Positions 24,653 through 34,068 are shown, counted from the stretch's first letter. The stretch: DNA of 46,321 nt from CAYFJO01 sp964343305 (GCA_964343305.1 CAYFJO010000034.1:1-46321), one strand, 5' to 3'. Notes: a model not told the origin generated them from the letters alone. Made by a program: numbers and translations.

Positions 24653-27007
24653 ATGAGATATTGCCAATTCGTAGCTTGGGACCATTGTCCCGAGAAAAAC
24701 GGCCGGGACAGTGGTCTCATCCTACAGGTCGATCGTATTAGCTTTCAGCTTGCGGCGCTTACCTTTGCGTGCTTGGCAAACTGGGTGCTTACCCCGTACG
24801 CCCATGCTGAAGTTCCCGCGAACACTTTTGTGGAAGTAGGACGCGACGATGTTGGCGGGCATTTCTTTAGTCAGGTCATTTACGCACCGACGATCAACGG
24901 CGTCGTGACCTGGGGAACTAAGACTCACTCCAAGCCCATCAGGGCGCACGAAACACAGCACTTTGACGTCAAACAAGGCCGTTGGGTCGACGCGTTTCCC
25001 GAAAGCAAGATGGATGAATGGTCAGGTAAGTTCAAACGTTGGCGCGATTGGAATATCTGTGCGACGGCTGGAGAGTGGTATGGGCGCGACGGTGTGGGCA
25101 TGCCTCGCCCCAATAGCAGCTTCTACCAGGTCTGTTGGGACGACCTCAATAAACGGCTGATTTACTACCTGGGGTCGATGACCTTTTCCTACGATCCAGC
25201 TGCCCGTAAATGGAAACAAATCTACGCACCAAGCGACAAGCGCCAGCCCCCAGCGCTATTGCTTTGGAGTTCGCTGTGTTACGACCCTGTCAACAAGCAG
25301 GTCCTTCTGTTTGGCGGTGGCGGCGTGGATTCACCCGATGGCCGGCCGCACACCTGGGCGATGGACGTGACGACCGATCAGTGGCGACAACTCGATTTGA
25401 AAGTCGAACCGCCGGCACGTTGCAATTCGCGCATGGTTTATGATCGCAAGCACAAGCTGATCGTGTTGTATGGTGGCGACGGACAAGATCGCGCGCTATC
25501 CGACACGTGGGTCTTTGATGTTGAGAAGCAAGAGTGGCAACAGCGTCGTCCGAAGGAGAGTCCGCATCCGCGAAGTTGCCATGCGTTGGCATACCTAGAA
25601 AAGTCAGGGAAGATTCTGCTCGTCGGCGGAGTTGCGATCGCCAAGTATCCAAACAATCTGAGCCTGTCACGTCAGGCGTGGGTGTACGACGCTGGCGATG
25701 ACGTCTGGACGCCACTTGATGTCGAAATGCCCAAGGCCGACTGGCTCTCGATGGAGAACATCCCCGGCACGGACGAAGTGATCCTCGTCACTGCCCGCCG
25801 CTACGATCACAATCGTGTGACGTATCGTTTCCGATACCAGTCCGGATCAACGTCCGCAGAGATCAAAGGCGTTGCGCCCGACACCGTCGCCCTCAAGACA
25901 CATCGAACGAAAGCATGGTACAAAGACTCTCCGCCTGCTGAGCCAAAAAAGCACGAAAAGTTCCTTGCCAATCCTCCCGCCAACGAGTGGGTGGAAGTCG
26001 AACCGCCACGCAGCACGCCAGGACGAACTTGGGGCACGGCCATTTTCGACACCGATCGCGGCGTTGCCATGAAATGGGGTGGCGGTCACAGCGGGTACCA
26101 AGGTACAGACATGGCGTTCTACGACGTCGCCGCCAATCGATTCAGCATCGACCGCAATCCCGCGTTTACTCCTGAGCCGTTTCAACGATGGGCGCGGCGA
26201 CCAGCCGGTCGCACATTCTTCAACCAGCCGTGGTCTCGACATATGCGGCACACTTGTGCGTACGACTTCGTCCGTAAACTGGGTGTGTTCACGGACGTCG
26301 GCGGTTCGTCACATTACGATCGTGCCACCGACTCGATAATCAAGAAGACGTGGCTGTTTGACCCACAGCAGCGCCGCTGGCTGGAGCCGATTCCGCAACC
26401 ATTTCCTGGCGGCGGCAGCGTTTCGCCCATTGCCGTGCCAACGCCGAACGGCGTGGTCGTTTATCAACACGACAAGAACCGCACTTATGAAGACAGCGGA
26501 CGGATGTACCGTTTCGTCGGCCAAGCTGGCAAGCCGGACTCATGGGGTTGGGAAGAAATCGAAATAGTTGGCCCTGATCGTCCGCACCAGCGCGAACACA
26601 TGACCATCGTCTACGATCAGAAACGCGACCGGCTGATTTTCCTCAGCTACGAAGCCAAAACTCGCGAACCGCTGATGTGGTTTTTTTCGATGAAGGATCG
26701 CCGCTGGATCAAGAATCCCGAACAACCAATCGGCGCAGTCTCGACGCGCGAAGCGGTCTACATTCCCGAAGCGGACGCCGTGTTGGCTTACGGCCCAACC
26801 AAGAAGGACGACCCGACCTGGACTCGTGTGTATTTATGCGCGGAAAATCGCTGGGTACCAATGGAAATCGAAACGCCCAAGTACACTGTCCACGAAGTCG
26901 CGTTGGAGTACGACCCAATTCACAAACTGGCGGTCCTACTTTGGCCCCCTCGCTTCGAGCAAGAGATCCGCCCTCACTTGTTCCGGCTGGATCCGAAGGG
27001 ACTTTAG
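24653..27007 (+). CDS. Exported kelch-repeat double propeller, paralogue of the one at 12899
   Basis: This 784-residue protein has a delayed signal peptide (ISFQLAALTFACLANWVLTPYAHA at about 28-51). Kelch blades follow, such as VLLFGGGGVDSPDGRPHTW, LIVLYGGDGQDRALSDTWVFD and ILLVGGVAI. A linker PANEWVEVEPP near residue 440 leads to a second propeller with MKWGGGHSGYQGTDMAFYD, and it ends HLFRLDPKGL. The - strand protein at 12899-15268 shares this plan, including PPARCN, GGGHSGY-GxD and STREAVYIPE-like segments. The signal peptide starts unusually late, so the true start could be a later unusual codon; ATG 24653 is the only clear choice. No catalytic set is visible. A third, smaller propeller gene follows 56 bases downstream. 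Confidence 0.83.
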   Translation: MRYCQFVAWDHCPEKNGRDSGLILQVDRISFQLAALTFACLANWVLTPYAHAEVPANTFVEVGRDDVGGHFFSQVIYAPTINGVVTWGTKTHSKPIRAHETQHFDVKQGRWVDAFPESKMDEWSGKFKRWRDWNICATAGEWYGRDGVGMPRPNSSFYQVCWDDLNKRLIYYLGSMTFSYDPAARKWKQIYAPSDKRQPPALLLWSSLCYDPVNKQVLLFGGGGVDSPDGRPHTWAMDVTTDQWRQLDLKVEPPARCNSRMVYDRKHKLIVLYGGDGQDRALSDTWVFDVEKQEWQQRRPKESPHPRSCHALAYLEKSGKILLVGGVAIAKYPNNLSLSRQAWVYDAGDDVWTPLDVEMPKADWLSMENIPGTDEVILVTARRYDHNRVTYRFRYQSGSTSAEIKGVAPDTVALKTHRTKAWYKDSPPAEPKKHEKFLANPPANEWVEVEPPRSTPGRTWGTAIFDTDRGVAMKWGGGHSGYQGTDMAFYDVAANRFSIDRNPAFTPEPFQRWARRPAGRTFFNQPWSRHMRHTCAYDFVRKLGVFTDVGGSSHYDRATDSIIKKTWLFDPQQRRWLEPIPQPFPGGGSVSPIAVPTPNGVVVYQHDKNRTYEDSGRMYRFVGQAGKPDSWGWEEIEIVGPDRPHQREHMTIVYDQKRDRLIFLSYEAKTREPLMWFFSMKDRRWIKNPEQPIGAVSTREAVYIPEADAVLAYGPTKKDDPTWTRVYLCAENRWVPMEIETPKYTVHEVALEYDPIHKLAVLLWPPRFEQEIRPHLFRLDPKGL

Positions 27008-27063
27008 ATCGTCAGGCTGTCACTTAACCGCAATTGTGTGAACACCGAATTACGAAAACGAAA

Positions 27064-28113
27064 ATGATGTGGCATTTGCGTGCGTTCACATTTCTGGTTT
27101 GTTGTTTGGCTACTGCCGTGTTTGCCGAGGAAACAATTTGGATTCCAGGTGGTCAGGAAGCACGAAGGGCAGCGGAAAGTCGACGAGGAAAAACGCCGCT
27201 CTCGAAACTCGCGGCCGCGATGAAGCCGGGTACGTGGGCGGAACTTGAAACAGAGATGCCTGAGCGACTTTGGTCTGCGCCGCAACCGTCGAAGGGGCTG
27301 CACATCGGAACTTGGTCCGATGACGCTCATTGGGACAGCCGCACGGGGCAGTTCCTGTTCTTCGGCGTTCGCCAGACGCGCAAGTTTGTTGCCTATTCAG
27401 AAGAGACGAACGCATGGCGCGTGATCGAATTCCAAGGTGCCGAAAACGCTCCGGAACTCAAGCAACAATTTGGCCACCAGTATTCAAAGAACTCACTTGA
27501 TCCGGAAAGAAGCCGGTTTTACACGGGTGGCTATCAGTACGATCTACTCGCCGACAGATGGACACAACTGCCGCCGGCAAAACCCGGCCGCAATACGATG
27601 CTATACGAATTCCTTTCGGCCATGGACGGACTTCTCAGTCTGGCCCGTCAACCGCCTGGCACGTTGCGATTCTACAGCGTGGACAAACAGCAGTGGTCCA
27701 GCCTCGGTGTTATTCCCGTCCATGGTTATCACAGTTTCGCTCGACACAATCCGTTTCGTCAGGAAATACTTTTTGCCGGCGGCAACGACTCGCGGGCCGT
27801 CGTCATTCTTTCCAAAGACGGCAAGACGCGACGGATGAAAGATTTTCCAGTGCCGCTGACGGTCCGTCATTCAATCGTCACCGTGGATCCGTTGTCCGGT
27901 CGCTATCTGTTCATGGTGCCGCCGCCAGAAGAGAAGTTGATTGAATTCGACAGTGAAGCGAACGAGTATCGGCTAATCGACGACTTCACCACCACCGCTT
28001 GGCCATTCGGTCGTTACGAGGCCCCAGTCGTCGCATTCATCCCGGAATATGGCGTGACCATGTGGGCTGACAGGAGAGTCCGTCTCTACAAACACAACGT
28101 GTCGCGCAAGTGA
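27064..28113 (+). CDS. Exported kelch-like single propeller protein
   Basis: This 349-residue protein has a signal peptide (MMWHLRAFTFLVCCLATAVFA, cleaved before EET). The body shows propeller-type repeats (FFGVRQTRKFVAYSEETNAW, FYTGGYQYDLLADRWTQL, LRFYSVDKQQWSSL, ILFAGGNDSRAVVIL, YGVTMWADRRVRLYKHN). It is close in style to the kelch proteins of this window but about half their length, so one propeller. The frame is open to a GTG at 27034, but the ATG pair at 27064/27067 gives the signal peptide directly. It probably forms one transcript with the two genes before it. Ligand and role are unknown. Confidence 0.75.
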   Translation: MMWHLRAFTFLVCCLATAVFAEETIWIPGGQEARRAAESRRGKTPLSKLAAAMKPGTWAELETEMPERLWSAPQPSKGLHIGTWSDDAHWDSRTGQFLFFGVRQTRKFVAYSEETNAWRVIEFQGAENAPELKQQFGHQYSKNSLDPERSRFYTGGYQYDLLADRWTQLPPAKPGRNTMLYEFLSAMDGLLSLARQPPGTLRFYSVDKQQWSSLGVIPVHGYHSFARHNPFRQEILFAGGNDSRAVVILSKDGKTRRMKDFPVPLTVRHSIVTVDPLSGRYLFMVPPPEEKLIEFDSEANEYRLIDDFTTTAWPFGRYEAPVVAFIPEYGVTMWADRRVRLYKHNVSRK

Positions 28114-28195
28114 AGGTGCGAAATTCCCCCGTTGCTGAGACGCCACTAGATGCGGCCGTCCTTGTAGGTGTACGTCCAACTGACAGCCGGCCGTG

Positions 28196-28422
28196 TCAGA
28201 CGAGCTCTTTGACAGGACGTCGATCATCTAGCAAGTATCGCGGCCGACCGTTGTGGTCAGGCAGCGTGGTTGCCGGGTCGATTCCCAGCACGCGATAGAG
28301 GGTCGCAAGTACGTTTTGCGTCGAATAAGGACGCGTTGTGGGATAGCCACCGCGATCATCGGTGGCACCAATCGCATGGCCTGTCTTCAGGCCACCGCCG
28401 GCCAACAAACTAAAGCCACCCT
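28196..28422 (-). pseudogene. DUF1501 protein, C-terminal fragment
   Basis: About 75 codons encode the conserved tail of planctomycete DUF1501 proteins: GGFSLLAGGGLKTGHAIGATDDRGG, then the STQNVLATLYRVLGIDPATT block, LPDHNGRPRYLLDD and a TGA at 28196. Full members have a Tat signal and roughly 350-400 more residues. Here the frame runs at about 28422 into sequence of an IS1182-type transposase on the other strand, and the missing part does not reappear beyond that element. The gap 28114-28195 holds nothing else recognisable. Confidence 0.7.
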
Positions 28423-29632
28423 GCTGTTCTATTCTTATTGCGTTGGTGTCTTTTCCAGCCGCAAGATGGCCGCTGCCAGTGAACGCAACTTGGCGTTCCA
28501 AGCAATCGTCGGCAGCGGGCGACCGGACTTTCGTACCATCAGCGACTTCCGCAAAACCCATCTTCAAGCGTTGGCCGACCTGTTTGTTGAGATCCTCCAG
28601 ATCGCAGGTGAAATGGGACTGGTCAAGCTCGGAAATCTGGCTTTAGATGGCTCGAAGTTTCTGGCCAACGCCTCGCGTCACAAGGCGATGAGCTATGGCT
28701 ACATGACCAAGGAGGTGGAACGCTTGCGTGAGGAGATCAACGCCTTACTCCAGCAGGCCGAGCAAACGGACGCCGAGCAAGACGCCGCTGAAGGTTCTCG
28801 GCGAGGGGATGAACTGCCTGAGGAACTCCAACGTCGCGAAGATCGTCTGGCGGCGATTGAAGAAGCGATGCAGCGTTTGGAGCAAGAGGCGAAAGAGAAG
28901 GCTGACGTCAAACGACGCGAGCGTGAACAAGCTCAAGCCCTGCGCGAAGCCAAGGGTGAAAAACGCCGCGGACGGGGACCCAAGCCGATTGACGACACCC
29001 CGTAAGACAAGTCTCAAACGAACTTTACCGACCCCGAAGCGAAGATGATGAAAACGAGCAACAAGGGTTTCGACTATTGCTATAACGCCCAAGCGGTCGT
29101 GGACGAGGGATGTCAAATCATCGTCAGTGCAGATGTCACGCCTGATGCCAATGACAAACAACAAGCAACACCGCTGGCCAAAGCGACCTTGGAGAACCTG
29201 GAAGCGGCCGGGATTGAAACACCCAAGCAGGAGGACGGGACCGACGCCGAGATTCCGATGCTTGCTGATACGGGCTACTTCAGTGAAGACAATGTGCATG
29301 ACCTGGTGGAAGAAGGCTTCGATCCTTACATCGCCACGGGCCGCCAAAAGCACAACCAACCGCAACCGCCCGAGGACTCGCCATCCTCGGACCAACCACC
29401 GGAGCTGACGCCCAAAGAACGGATGGCAGCCAAGCTCCGTACTCCGTCAGGTCGGCAGCGGTACGCCAAGAGAAGGCACATTGTTGAACCGCTGTTCGGC
29501 CAGATAAAACAGGCCCGAGGCTTCCGCCAGTTCCTGTTACGAGGCCTCAGCAATGTGAAGGAAGAATGGAAGCTCGTGTGCCTGACCCATAACTTACTCA
29601 AAATGTGGCGCCACGGGTCTGCGCTGACTTGA
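28423..29632 (+). pseudogene. IS1182-family transposase, 5'-truncated with internal stop
   Basis: The frame opens inside the DDE domain region at FYSYCVGVFSSRKMA and continues PDFRTISDFRKTHLQAL, LALDGSKFLANASRHKAMSYG, a long charged helix, then DDTP and a TAA at 29003-29005. The same frame resumes at once with DKSQTNFTDPEAKMM, KGFDYCYNAQAVVDE, LADTGYFSEDN, and ends with RRHIVEPLFGQIKQARGF and a TGA at 29630. These are IS1182/DDE hallmarks, including LDGSK with an Asp, the NFTDPE-x-x-MM block, ADxGY and the E in IVEPLFG. About 90 N-terminal residues are absent, and the in-frame TAA makes it inactive. Confidence 0.75.
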
Positions 29633-29694
29633 AAAACAAAACGACCACGAAAAACAACGAGGAAAGACCACCTCCCTAATTCTCGGACAGCCTC
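28423..29694 (+). mobile_element. Decayed IS1182-type insertion sequence
   Basis: The element contains the transposase relic below and ends with CTCGGACAGCCTC at 29682-29694, which looks like an IS terminal repeat. The left end and the transposase start are missing: sequence switches directly into the DUF1501 tail at about 28422. No left inverted repeat or target duplication can be paired. The right end is followed eight bases later by the stop codon of the - strand esterase gene. Confidence 0.6.
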
Positions 29695-29702
29695 CTAGGA
29701 CT

Positions 29703-30605
29703 TCACTTCGTCAGTTTGAGATACTCGGCCGCATAGCGGCGGCCGTGCTCTTCCTGAGTGGCAGTATCGAAGTGAACGCTGTCGACATACTTGGCAAAGG
29801 AACGACCGTCGACACAGGCAGTGTGTGGGCGCAGTTTCGGCAACTCCAGAAGAATTGCGTTGAGCTTGGCTCGCAGTTCCGGGCTCTTCTTTTCTCCGAT
29901 CGTACAGGCGATGAAGGGCAGGTCCCCAATGGCGAGATCGGCACGCAGGTTGTCGATGAGTTTGCCGAGAGAATCCGGATACGCCCTGATCTTGCTTGGC
30001 GTCGTATCAGACTCCCCCTGCAGCCACAGCGCTCCGGCGATTCGGGTCTTGTCCTTCGGCCCTTGGCTGAGCGCCAGTTTGGCACGGCGGACAGTCTCGT
30101 CATACAGCATTCGTCCCTTGCGCCACTGCGTGATATTCGATCCGCCCATGGCGCAGGGAATGAGTGCAACTCGGGTCTTCGGCTGCGCCGCAGCAAGCGT
30201 TTGAGCAAAACTGATCCCGGGGCCGACGCCGGCATTGTCAGCACCGCTGAAATCTCTCGGGTCGCCAATCAGATGAAGCGGATGCCGCGCAAGAAACCAA
30301 CTGTCAGTCTTCAAATGCATCATGATAATCCGAGGATCTGCCAGGGGCTCTTTCGGCATGACGCCGCGGCCCTTCATGTTGGACTGCCCCATTAGCAGGA
30401 AAATATCGACACGCTCCGTGCTTCCCGGAAGATCGGCGATGTCAGCGGCCACGAGCGGTTGCCGATTGAGCTCTGGCGGCGGAGGTTTCCGCTTCCTTTC
30501 CTTCTGAGCGACCACCGGTGATTGCCGCTTGGGCTCCGATGGCGGATCTGCCGCCAACGGCGAGACTATGATCAGCGAAAGGACCATGGCGGTTTTCGTG
30601 TTCAT
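29703..30605 (-). CDS. Exported SGNH-type sialate O-acetylesterase-like protein
   Basis: This 300-residue protein has a signal peptide (MNTKTAMVLSLIIVSPLAA). A proline/lysine-rich linker follows at 20-60, then a SASA/SGNH esterase domain. The nucleophile motif is FLLMGQSNMKG with Ser75. An oxyanion segment ALIPCAMGGSNITQW and LWLQGESDTTP follow, and the catalytic Asp/His pair is VDSVHFDTATQEEHG. These enzymes remove O-acetyl groups from sialic acid or other sugars. An in-frame ATG lies nine bases upstream at 30614, but AAGAGG is better spaced (ten bases) for the ATG at 30605. The gene follows a sulfatase by 14 bases and is the last in the sulfatase operon, which fits deacetylation of a sulfated, acetylated glycan. 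Confidence 0.85.
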   Translation of the reverse strand: MNTKTAMVLSLIIVSPLAADPPSEPKRQSPVVAQKERKRKPPPPELNRQPLVAADIADLPGSTERVDIFLLMGQSNMKGRGVMPKEPLADPRIIMMHLKTDSWFLARHPLHLIGDPRDFSGADNAGVGPGISFAQTLAAAQPKTRVALIPCAMGGSNITQWRKGRMLYDETVRRAKLALSQGPKDKTRIAGALWLQGESDTTPSKIRAYPDSLGKLIDNLRADLAIGDLPFIACTIGEKKSPELRAKLNAILLELPKLRPHTACVDGRSFAKYVDSVHFDTATQEEHGRRYAAEYLKLTK

Positions 30606-30619
30606 GTGGCGCATACCTC

Positions 30620-32044
30620 TTATTGGAGCTTGTCGACGACTTCACGCGGGAAGTTCTTCTTCCAGGATCCCTGCTGCCACCAGGGGTGCCCGTCCGTCAA
30701 CACGTCGTTGTCGTAGCTGATGAGCGCAGCTTTCATCTCTTCGAACCGCTCTGGATGACCCTGGGTCAGGTCAGTCGTTTCTTTAGGGTCCTTGACGAGG
30801 TTATAGAGTTGCCAGACGCTTCGCTTCGAATCGCTGAGCAGCTTCCAGTCACCGTCACGGATGGCGACACGAAACGTCTCCTTTCTGTTACGCCAGTAGA
30901 TTGGACGTTTTCGCTGGAGCGGTTTGTTTTGGAGCACGGGCAGGATCGAGGCGCCGTCAATCACCCGGTCATTGGGGATGGGCACGCCGACGATATCAAG
31001 CAGCGTCGGAAAAATGTCGTGTCCGACAATGGGGATGTCCGAGGTGGTCCCGAGAGCGACGCCGGCACGCTTCAGGCCCGCCGGCCATTTGATGATGCCG
31101 GGGACACGAATGCCGCCCTCGTGGGTATGCGCCTTGCGGCCGCGAAGGCCGCCGGTGGAGCCGCGAAAATTGCTCTTGAGATTGTGCGCATCGTCACCGG
31201 CGGGGCCGTTGTCGCTGGTATACCAGATCAGTGTGTTGTCGGTGAGGCCGACCTCTTCAAGCGTTTTGTCGATCGCGCCCACCGCCTCGTCAATCTGGGT
31301 GATGTTGCCAAGGTATTGCTTGAGCTTGACATCGGCATCGTCGCCGTAGCGGGCCATGAATTGCGGATCGCTGGAGATCGGCCCGTGCGGTTCGTGGAAC
31401 CACACGGTGATAAAGAAGGGCTTGTCGGCAGTGCGCGTCTTATTGATCCAGTTGGCGAATTCCTGAGCGATGATCTGTGCCGAGTAACCTTGCAACGGCC
31501 CCACGGGTTTGCCGTTACGGAAGAAGTTCTGTGGATTCTTGTGCGAGGGACGGGCCACATTGCCGGTGGCGAACCAGTAGTCGTAGCCATACGCCTCCAT
31601 GGTGGGCTGCGTTTTGTCGCCGCCGAAAACAAAGGGCGCTTTTCCACCGTTGTTGGAGTAGTGACTCAGATGCCACTTGCCGAGGTGTGCGGTCTGATAG
31701 CCATGTTTTCGCAGGAGCTGCGGCAGAGTGATTTCCGAGGCCGGCAGATGCAGCTCTCTGTCGGTGTTAAGCCAGTGATAGACACCGTTGCGATAGGGCG
31801 TTCGCCCCGTCAGTATGGCGGCGCGTGACGGTGAGCAGACGCCGGAAGACGAATAGCAGTGGGTGAATCTCATGCCGTTGTCGGCCAATTTGTCGATGTG
31901 CGGCGTCTTGAGGCGCTTGTGGCCGTAGGAGGCCAAGTCGCCCCACCCCTGATCGTCGGTCAGTATCTGGATGAAATTCGTGGGCGTGGCGGCGTTAATC
32001 CGACAAGTGCCGAGGATGAGAAGCAACGCAATAATTCTGGACAT
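30620..32044 (-). CDS. Exported arylsulfatase-type sulfatase (CxPSR)
   Basis: This 474-residue protein has a signal peptide (MSRIIALLLILGTCRINA). The sulfatase fold has the metal ligands ILTDDQGWGD at residues 28-36, the formylglycine site GVCSPSRAAILTG with Cys70, and later YTSDNGPAGDD with the second metal Asp-Asn. The Cys is expected to be converted to formylglycine by a separate maturase not present here. It cleaves sulfate esters, probably from polysaccharide. The upstream part of the frame (to 32104) lacks a ribosome site; the M at 32044 begins the signal. It is the fourth gene of the - strand set 35497-29703. Substrate class cannot be fixed from sequence alone. Confidence 0.9.
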   Translation of the reverse strand: MSRIIALLLILGTCRINAATPTNFIQILTDDQGWGDLASYGHKRLKTPHIDKLADNGMRFTHCYSSSGVCSPSRAAILTGRTPYRNGVYHWLNTDRELHLPASEITLPQLLRKHGYQTAHLGKWHLSHYSNNGGKAPFVFGGDKTQPTMEAYGYDYWFATGNVARPSHKNPQNFFRNGKPVGPLQGYSAQIIAQEFANWINKTRTADKPFFITVWFHEPHGPISSDPQFMARYGDDADVKLKQYLGNITQIDEAVGAIDKTLEEVGLTDNTLIWYTSDNGPAGDDAHNLKSNFRGSTGGLRGRKAHTHEGGIRVPGIIKWPAGLKRAGVALGTTSDIPIVGHDIFPTLLDIVGVPIPNDRVIDGASILPVLQNKPLQRKRPIYWRNRKETFRVAIRDGDWKLLSDSKRSVWQLYNLVKDPKETTDLTQGHPERFEEMKAALISYDNDVLTDGHPWWQQGSWKKNFPREVVDKLQ

Positions 32045-32104
32045 TCGAGAAGCAGTGGGTAATGAGGTTGGTGTACAAAGACCGAAACGCCAGTTAAGGG
32101 CCAA

Positions 32105-32743
32105 TCACAGTTCCTTGAGCTCGATCTTCCTGAACTGCACTTTCGAGCCGTGCCCAAGAAAGCCGATGTGCCCCTTCCTGGGGCGTTTGAAGCGTGAGAG
32201 ATCTGTATCCTCGAGAATGACTTCACCGTTAAGCGTGATTTCAATTTGATTCTCGTTAAGTATAACCTCCTGCTTGTTCCACTCACCTACCGGCTTCAGG
32301 AACCCGCGTTTAGCGGCGACGAGCTTGTAGAGAGAGCCGTGATATTGAGAAGGCTTCTTGTTCAGGTAGCGTTTGGAAGAATTGTCCAGTATCTGGCTTT
32401 CGAATCCCTTGGAAGCAGGCTTGCCGTCAAGTGGACATCGCAAAGCCAGGCCATTATTTGAGCCTGATGTCAGCTTGAATTCGAAGCGAATGACGAAGTT
32501 GCCATATTCCTCTTCCGTAAATATTTTGCCACCCTTGCCCTTGCCAGCCAGGCAAGTCAGCACGCCATCTTTCGCCTCGTACCTGGCGACATCACCAACC
32601 CACCCCTTCATTGATTTCCCATCAAAGAGCGGCACAAACCCCGAGTCCTCATAAGGAGAGGCCTTCTCAGGATCGGCATAAGCCGTCACGCCGACAACTG
32701 CGAGGGCGAAGATGACCAGGATTTTCAATGTGTTCGCATTCAT
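32105..32743 (-). CDS. Exported DUF1080 (3-keto-disaccharide hydrolase-like) protein
   Basis: This 212-residue protein has a signal peptide (MNANTLKILVIFALAVVGVTAYA). A single DUF1080 domain of concanavalin-like fold follows: FVPLFDGKSMKGWVGD, YGNFVIRFEFKLTSGSNNGLALR, FESQILD, WNKQEVILNENQIEITLNGEVILE and FRKIELKEL at the C-terminus. Members have been described as 3-keto-glycoside hydrolases or carbohydrate-binding. GGGAGGTGATG precedes the ATG, and its ATG overlaps the oxidoreductase stop as ATGA, so translation is coupled. The neighbouring Gfo/Idh/MocA enzyme may make the 3-keto sugar that this family is thought to process; that link is inference. Confidence 0.88.
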   Translation of the reverse strand: MNANTLKILVIFALAVVGVTAYADPEKASPYEDSGFVPLFDGKSMKGWVGDVARYEAKDGVLTCLAGKGKGGKIFTEEEYGNFVIRFEFKLTSGSNNGLALRCPLDGKPASKGFESQILDNSSKRYLNKKPSQYHGSLYKLVAAKRGFLKPVGEWNKQEVILNENQIEITLNGEVILEDTDLSRFKRPRKGHIGFLGHGSKVQFRKIELKEL

Positions 32744-34068
32744 GCCCCCATCACCTCCCAACCGCTGCGATTGACGCGACTGATGTCTTTGTTCGCGGCT
32801 TCGTTGTTGGTGATCCGCCAGTTCCGGCTGTCCCAATCAAGCCAGTCCGGTGAATGCTGCATGGCGATGTTGCCGAGCAGGACGAATGCCGTCATCGGTG
32901 CCGCATAATCGATCGGTGACTGCAGCTTGCTTTGGTCCCCGCTGATCATGGCGTCAACGAATGAAGCATGATGTCCCATGGGCTCAACTTGCGCCGGCTG
33001 GACATCCTTGAATTTGTCCTGAGGAAACAGCGAGGGCGTCCCGCCGTGCCGCAACATCAGGATGCCATCAGTACCTTTCAGCAGGCTTCCGAATCGGAGT
33101 TTCGCGCCACCCAGCTGATCGGTCAGTTCTTTAGGGGGACGCCGACTGCCGCTGACCCAGTGAACCTTGAGGTCGCCATCAGTCAGAGGCGTTCCCGGGA
33201 ATTCGTATTCGACATACTCGCTATTGGCCCAGTTGTGCGCGTTGGGGACGCCGGTCTCGGACCTGATACATTTCGGCGCCGTGAGCGAAAGTCCGCGAAA
33301 GGGCGCATTGAATATGTGGCAGCCCATATCTCCCAGTGCCCCGGCGCCCAGCCCCTGCCGCCGGCGCCACCCCTTGGGGTGATAATACTTCTCGAGGTAT
33401 GGGCGTTCCGCGGCCACCCCGAGCCAGCCGTCCCAATCCAGTCCCTTGGGAATCGGGTCACGTCGATCAGGACGGGCACTGGTATCCCCCCAGGTCTTGC
33501 CGCAGAACGCCCACACCTCGGTGACTTTTCCGATCACCCCGCGCTGAACCAGTTTCACCGACACACGGTCGTGACTGGTTGCACACTGATTCCCCATCTG
33601 AACAACGACCTTGTTTCGCTGAGCGCACGCCAGCATGGCGCGACATTCACCGATGTTCTGGGCCAGCGGTTTCTGTACATACACGTGTTTCTTCATGTTC
33701 ATCGCGCTCATTGAGATGATCCCGTGCATGTGATCCGGCGTTGAAACACTGACCACGTCGATACCTTCACCCATTTTGTCGAGCATCTCTCGCCAGTCGG
33801 AGAAAGTCCTGGCGTCTTTGTGCTGCTTCGAGAATTTCTCCAGCACATTCGCATCGACATCGGCGCCGGCGACCACGCGAATCTTCTCGTGTCTGCTTAT
33901 CGAGCCGATATCGGCCGCGCCTCGACCAGCCACGGCGACGGCGGCGTACTGGAGTTTCTGCATTGGGCTTCCAGCTGCCCATGAAACACGACTGGCAAAC
34001 GGGACGGCGGCTGCGAATGCCCCGGCTTTCAGGACATCGCGACGATTCGGAAGGGCGCGGTTTTTCAT
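32740..34068 (-). CDS. Tat-exported Gfo/Idh/MocA-family oxidoreductase
   Basis: This 442-residue protein has a twin-arginine signal (NRRDVLKAGAFAAAVPFA at residues 8-25). The NAD(P)-binding Rossmann part follows (YAAVAVAGRGAADI, then VVAGADVD), the STPDHMHG segment, and the EKP-type motif given here as VYVQKPLAQNIGECRAM, in which Lys is the usual catalytic base. The substrate domain includes GLDWDGWLGVAAERPY, GWRRRQGLGAGALGDMGCHIFN and a C-terminal helix. The ATG at 34068 has GGAGAG upstream and lies one base after the sulfatase stop. These secreted forms are typical of Planctomycetes; an oxidative step on a sugar bound outside the cytoplasm is inferred. The glycine motif reads GRGAAD, unusual against GxGxxG. 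Confidence 0.88.
   Translation of the reverse strand: MKNRALPNRRDVLKAGAFAAAVPFASRVSWAAGSPMQKLQYAAVAVAGRGAADIGSISRHEKIRVVAGADVDANVLEKFSKQHKDARTFSDWREMLDKMGEGIDVVSVSTPDHMHGIISMSAMNMKKHVYVQKPLAQNIGECRAMLACAQRNKVVVQMGNQCATSHDRVSVKLVQRGVIGKVTEVWAFCGKTWGDTSARPDRRDPIPKGLDWDGWLGVAAERPYLEKYYHPKGWRRRQGLGAGALGDMGCHIFNAPFRGLSLTAPKCIRSETGVPNAHNWANSEYVEYEFPGTPLTDGDLKVHWVSGSRRPPKELTDQLGGAKLRFGSLLKGTDGILMLRHGGTPSLFPQDKFKDVQPAQVEPMGHHASFVDAMISGDQSKLQSPIDYAAPMTAFVLLGNIAMQHSPDWLDWDSRNWRITNNEAANKDISRVNRSGWEVMGA

Noticed and set aside
30623..31828. 401-codon + strand frame opposite the sulfatase gene
   Set aside because: It is the antisense of a clear CxPSR sulfatase; its residues show no family, signal or ribosome site.
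32968..33714. 248-codon + strand frame opposite the oxidoreductase
   Set aside because: Shadow of the Gfo/Idh/MocA gene; no coding evidence of its own.
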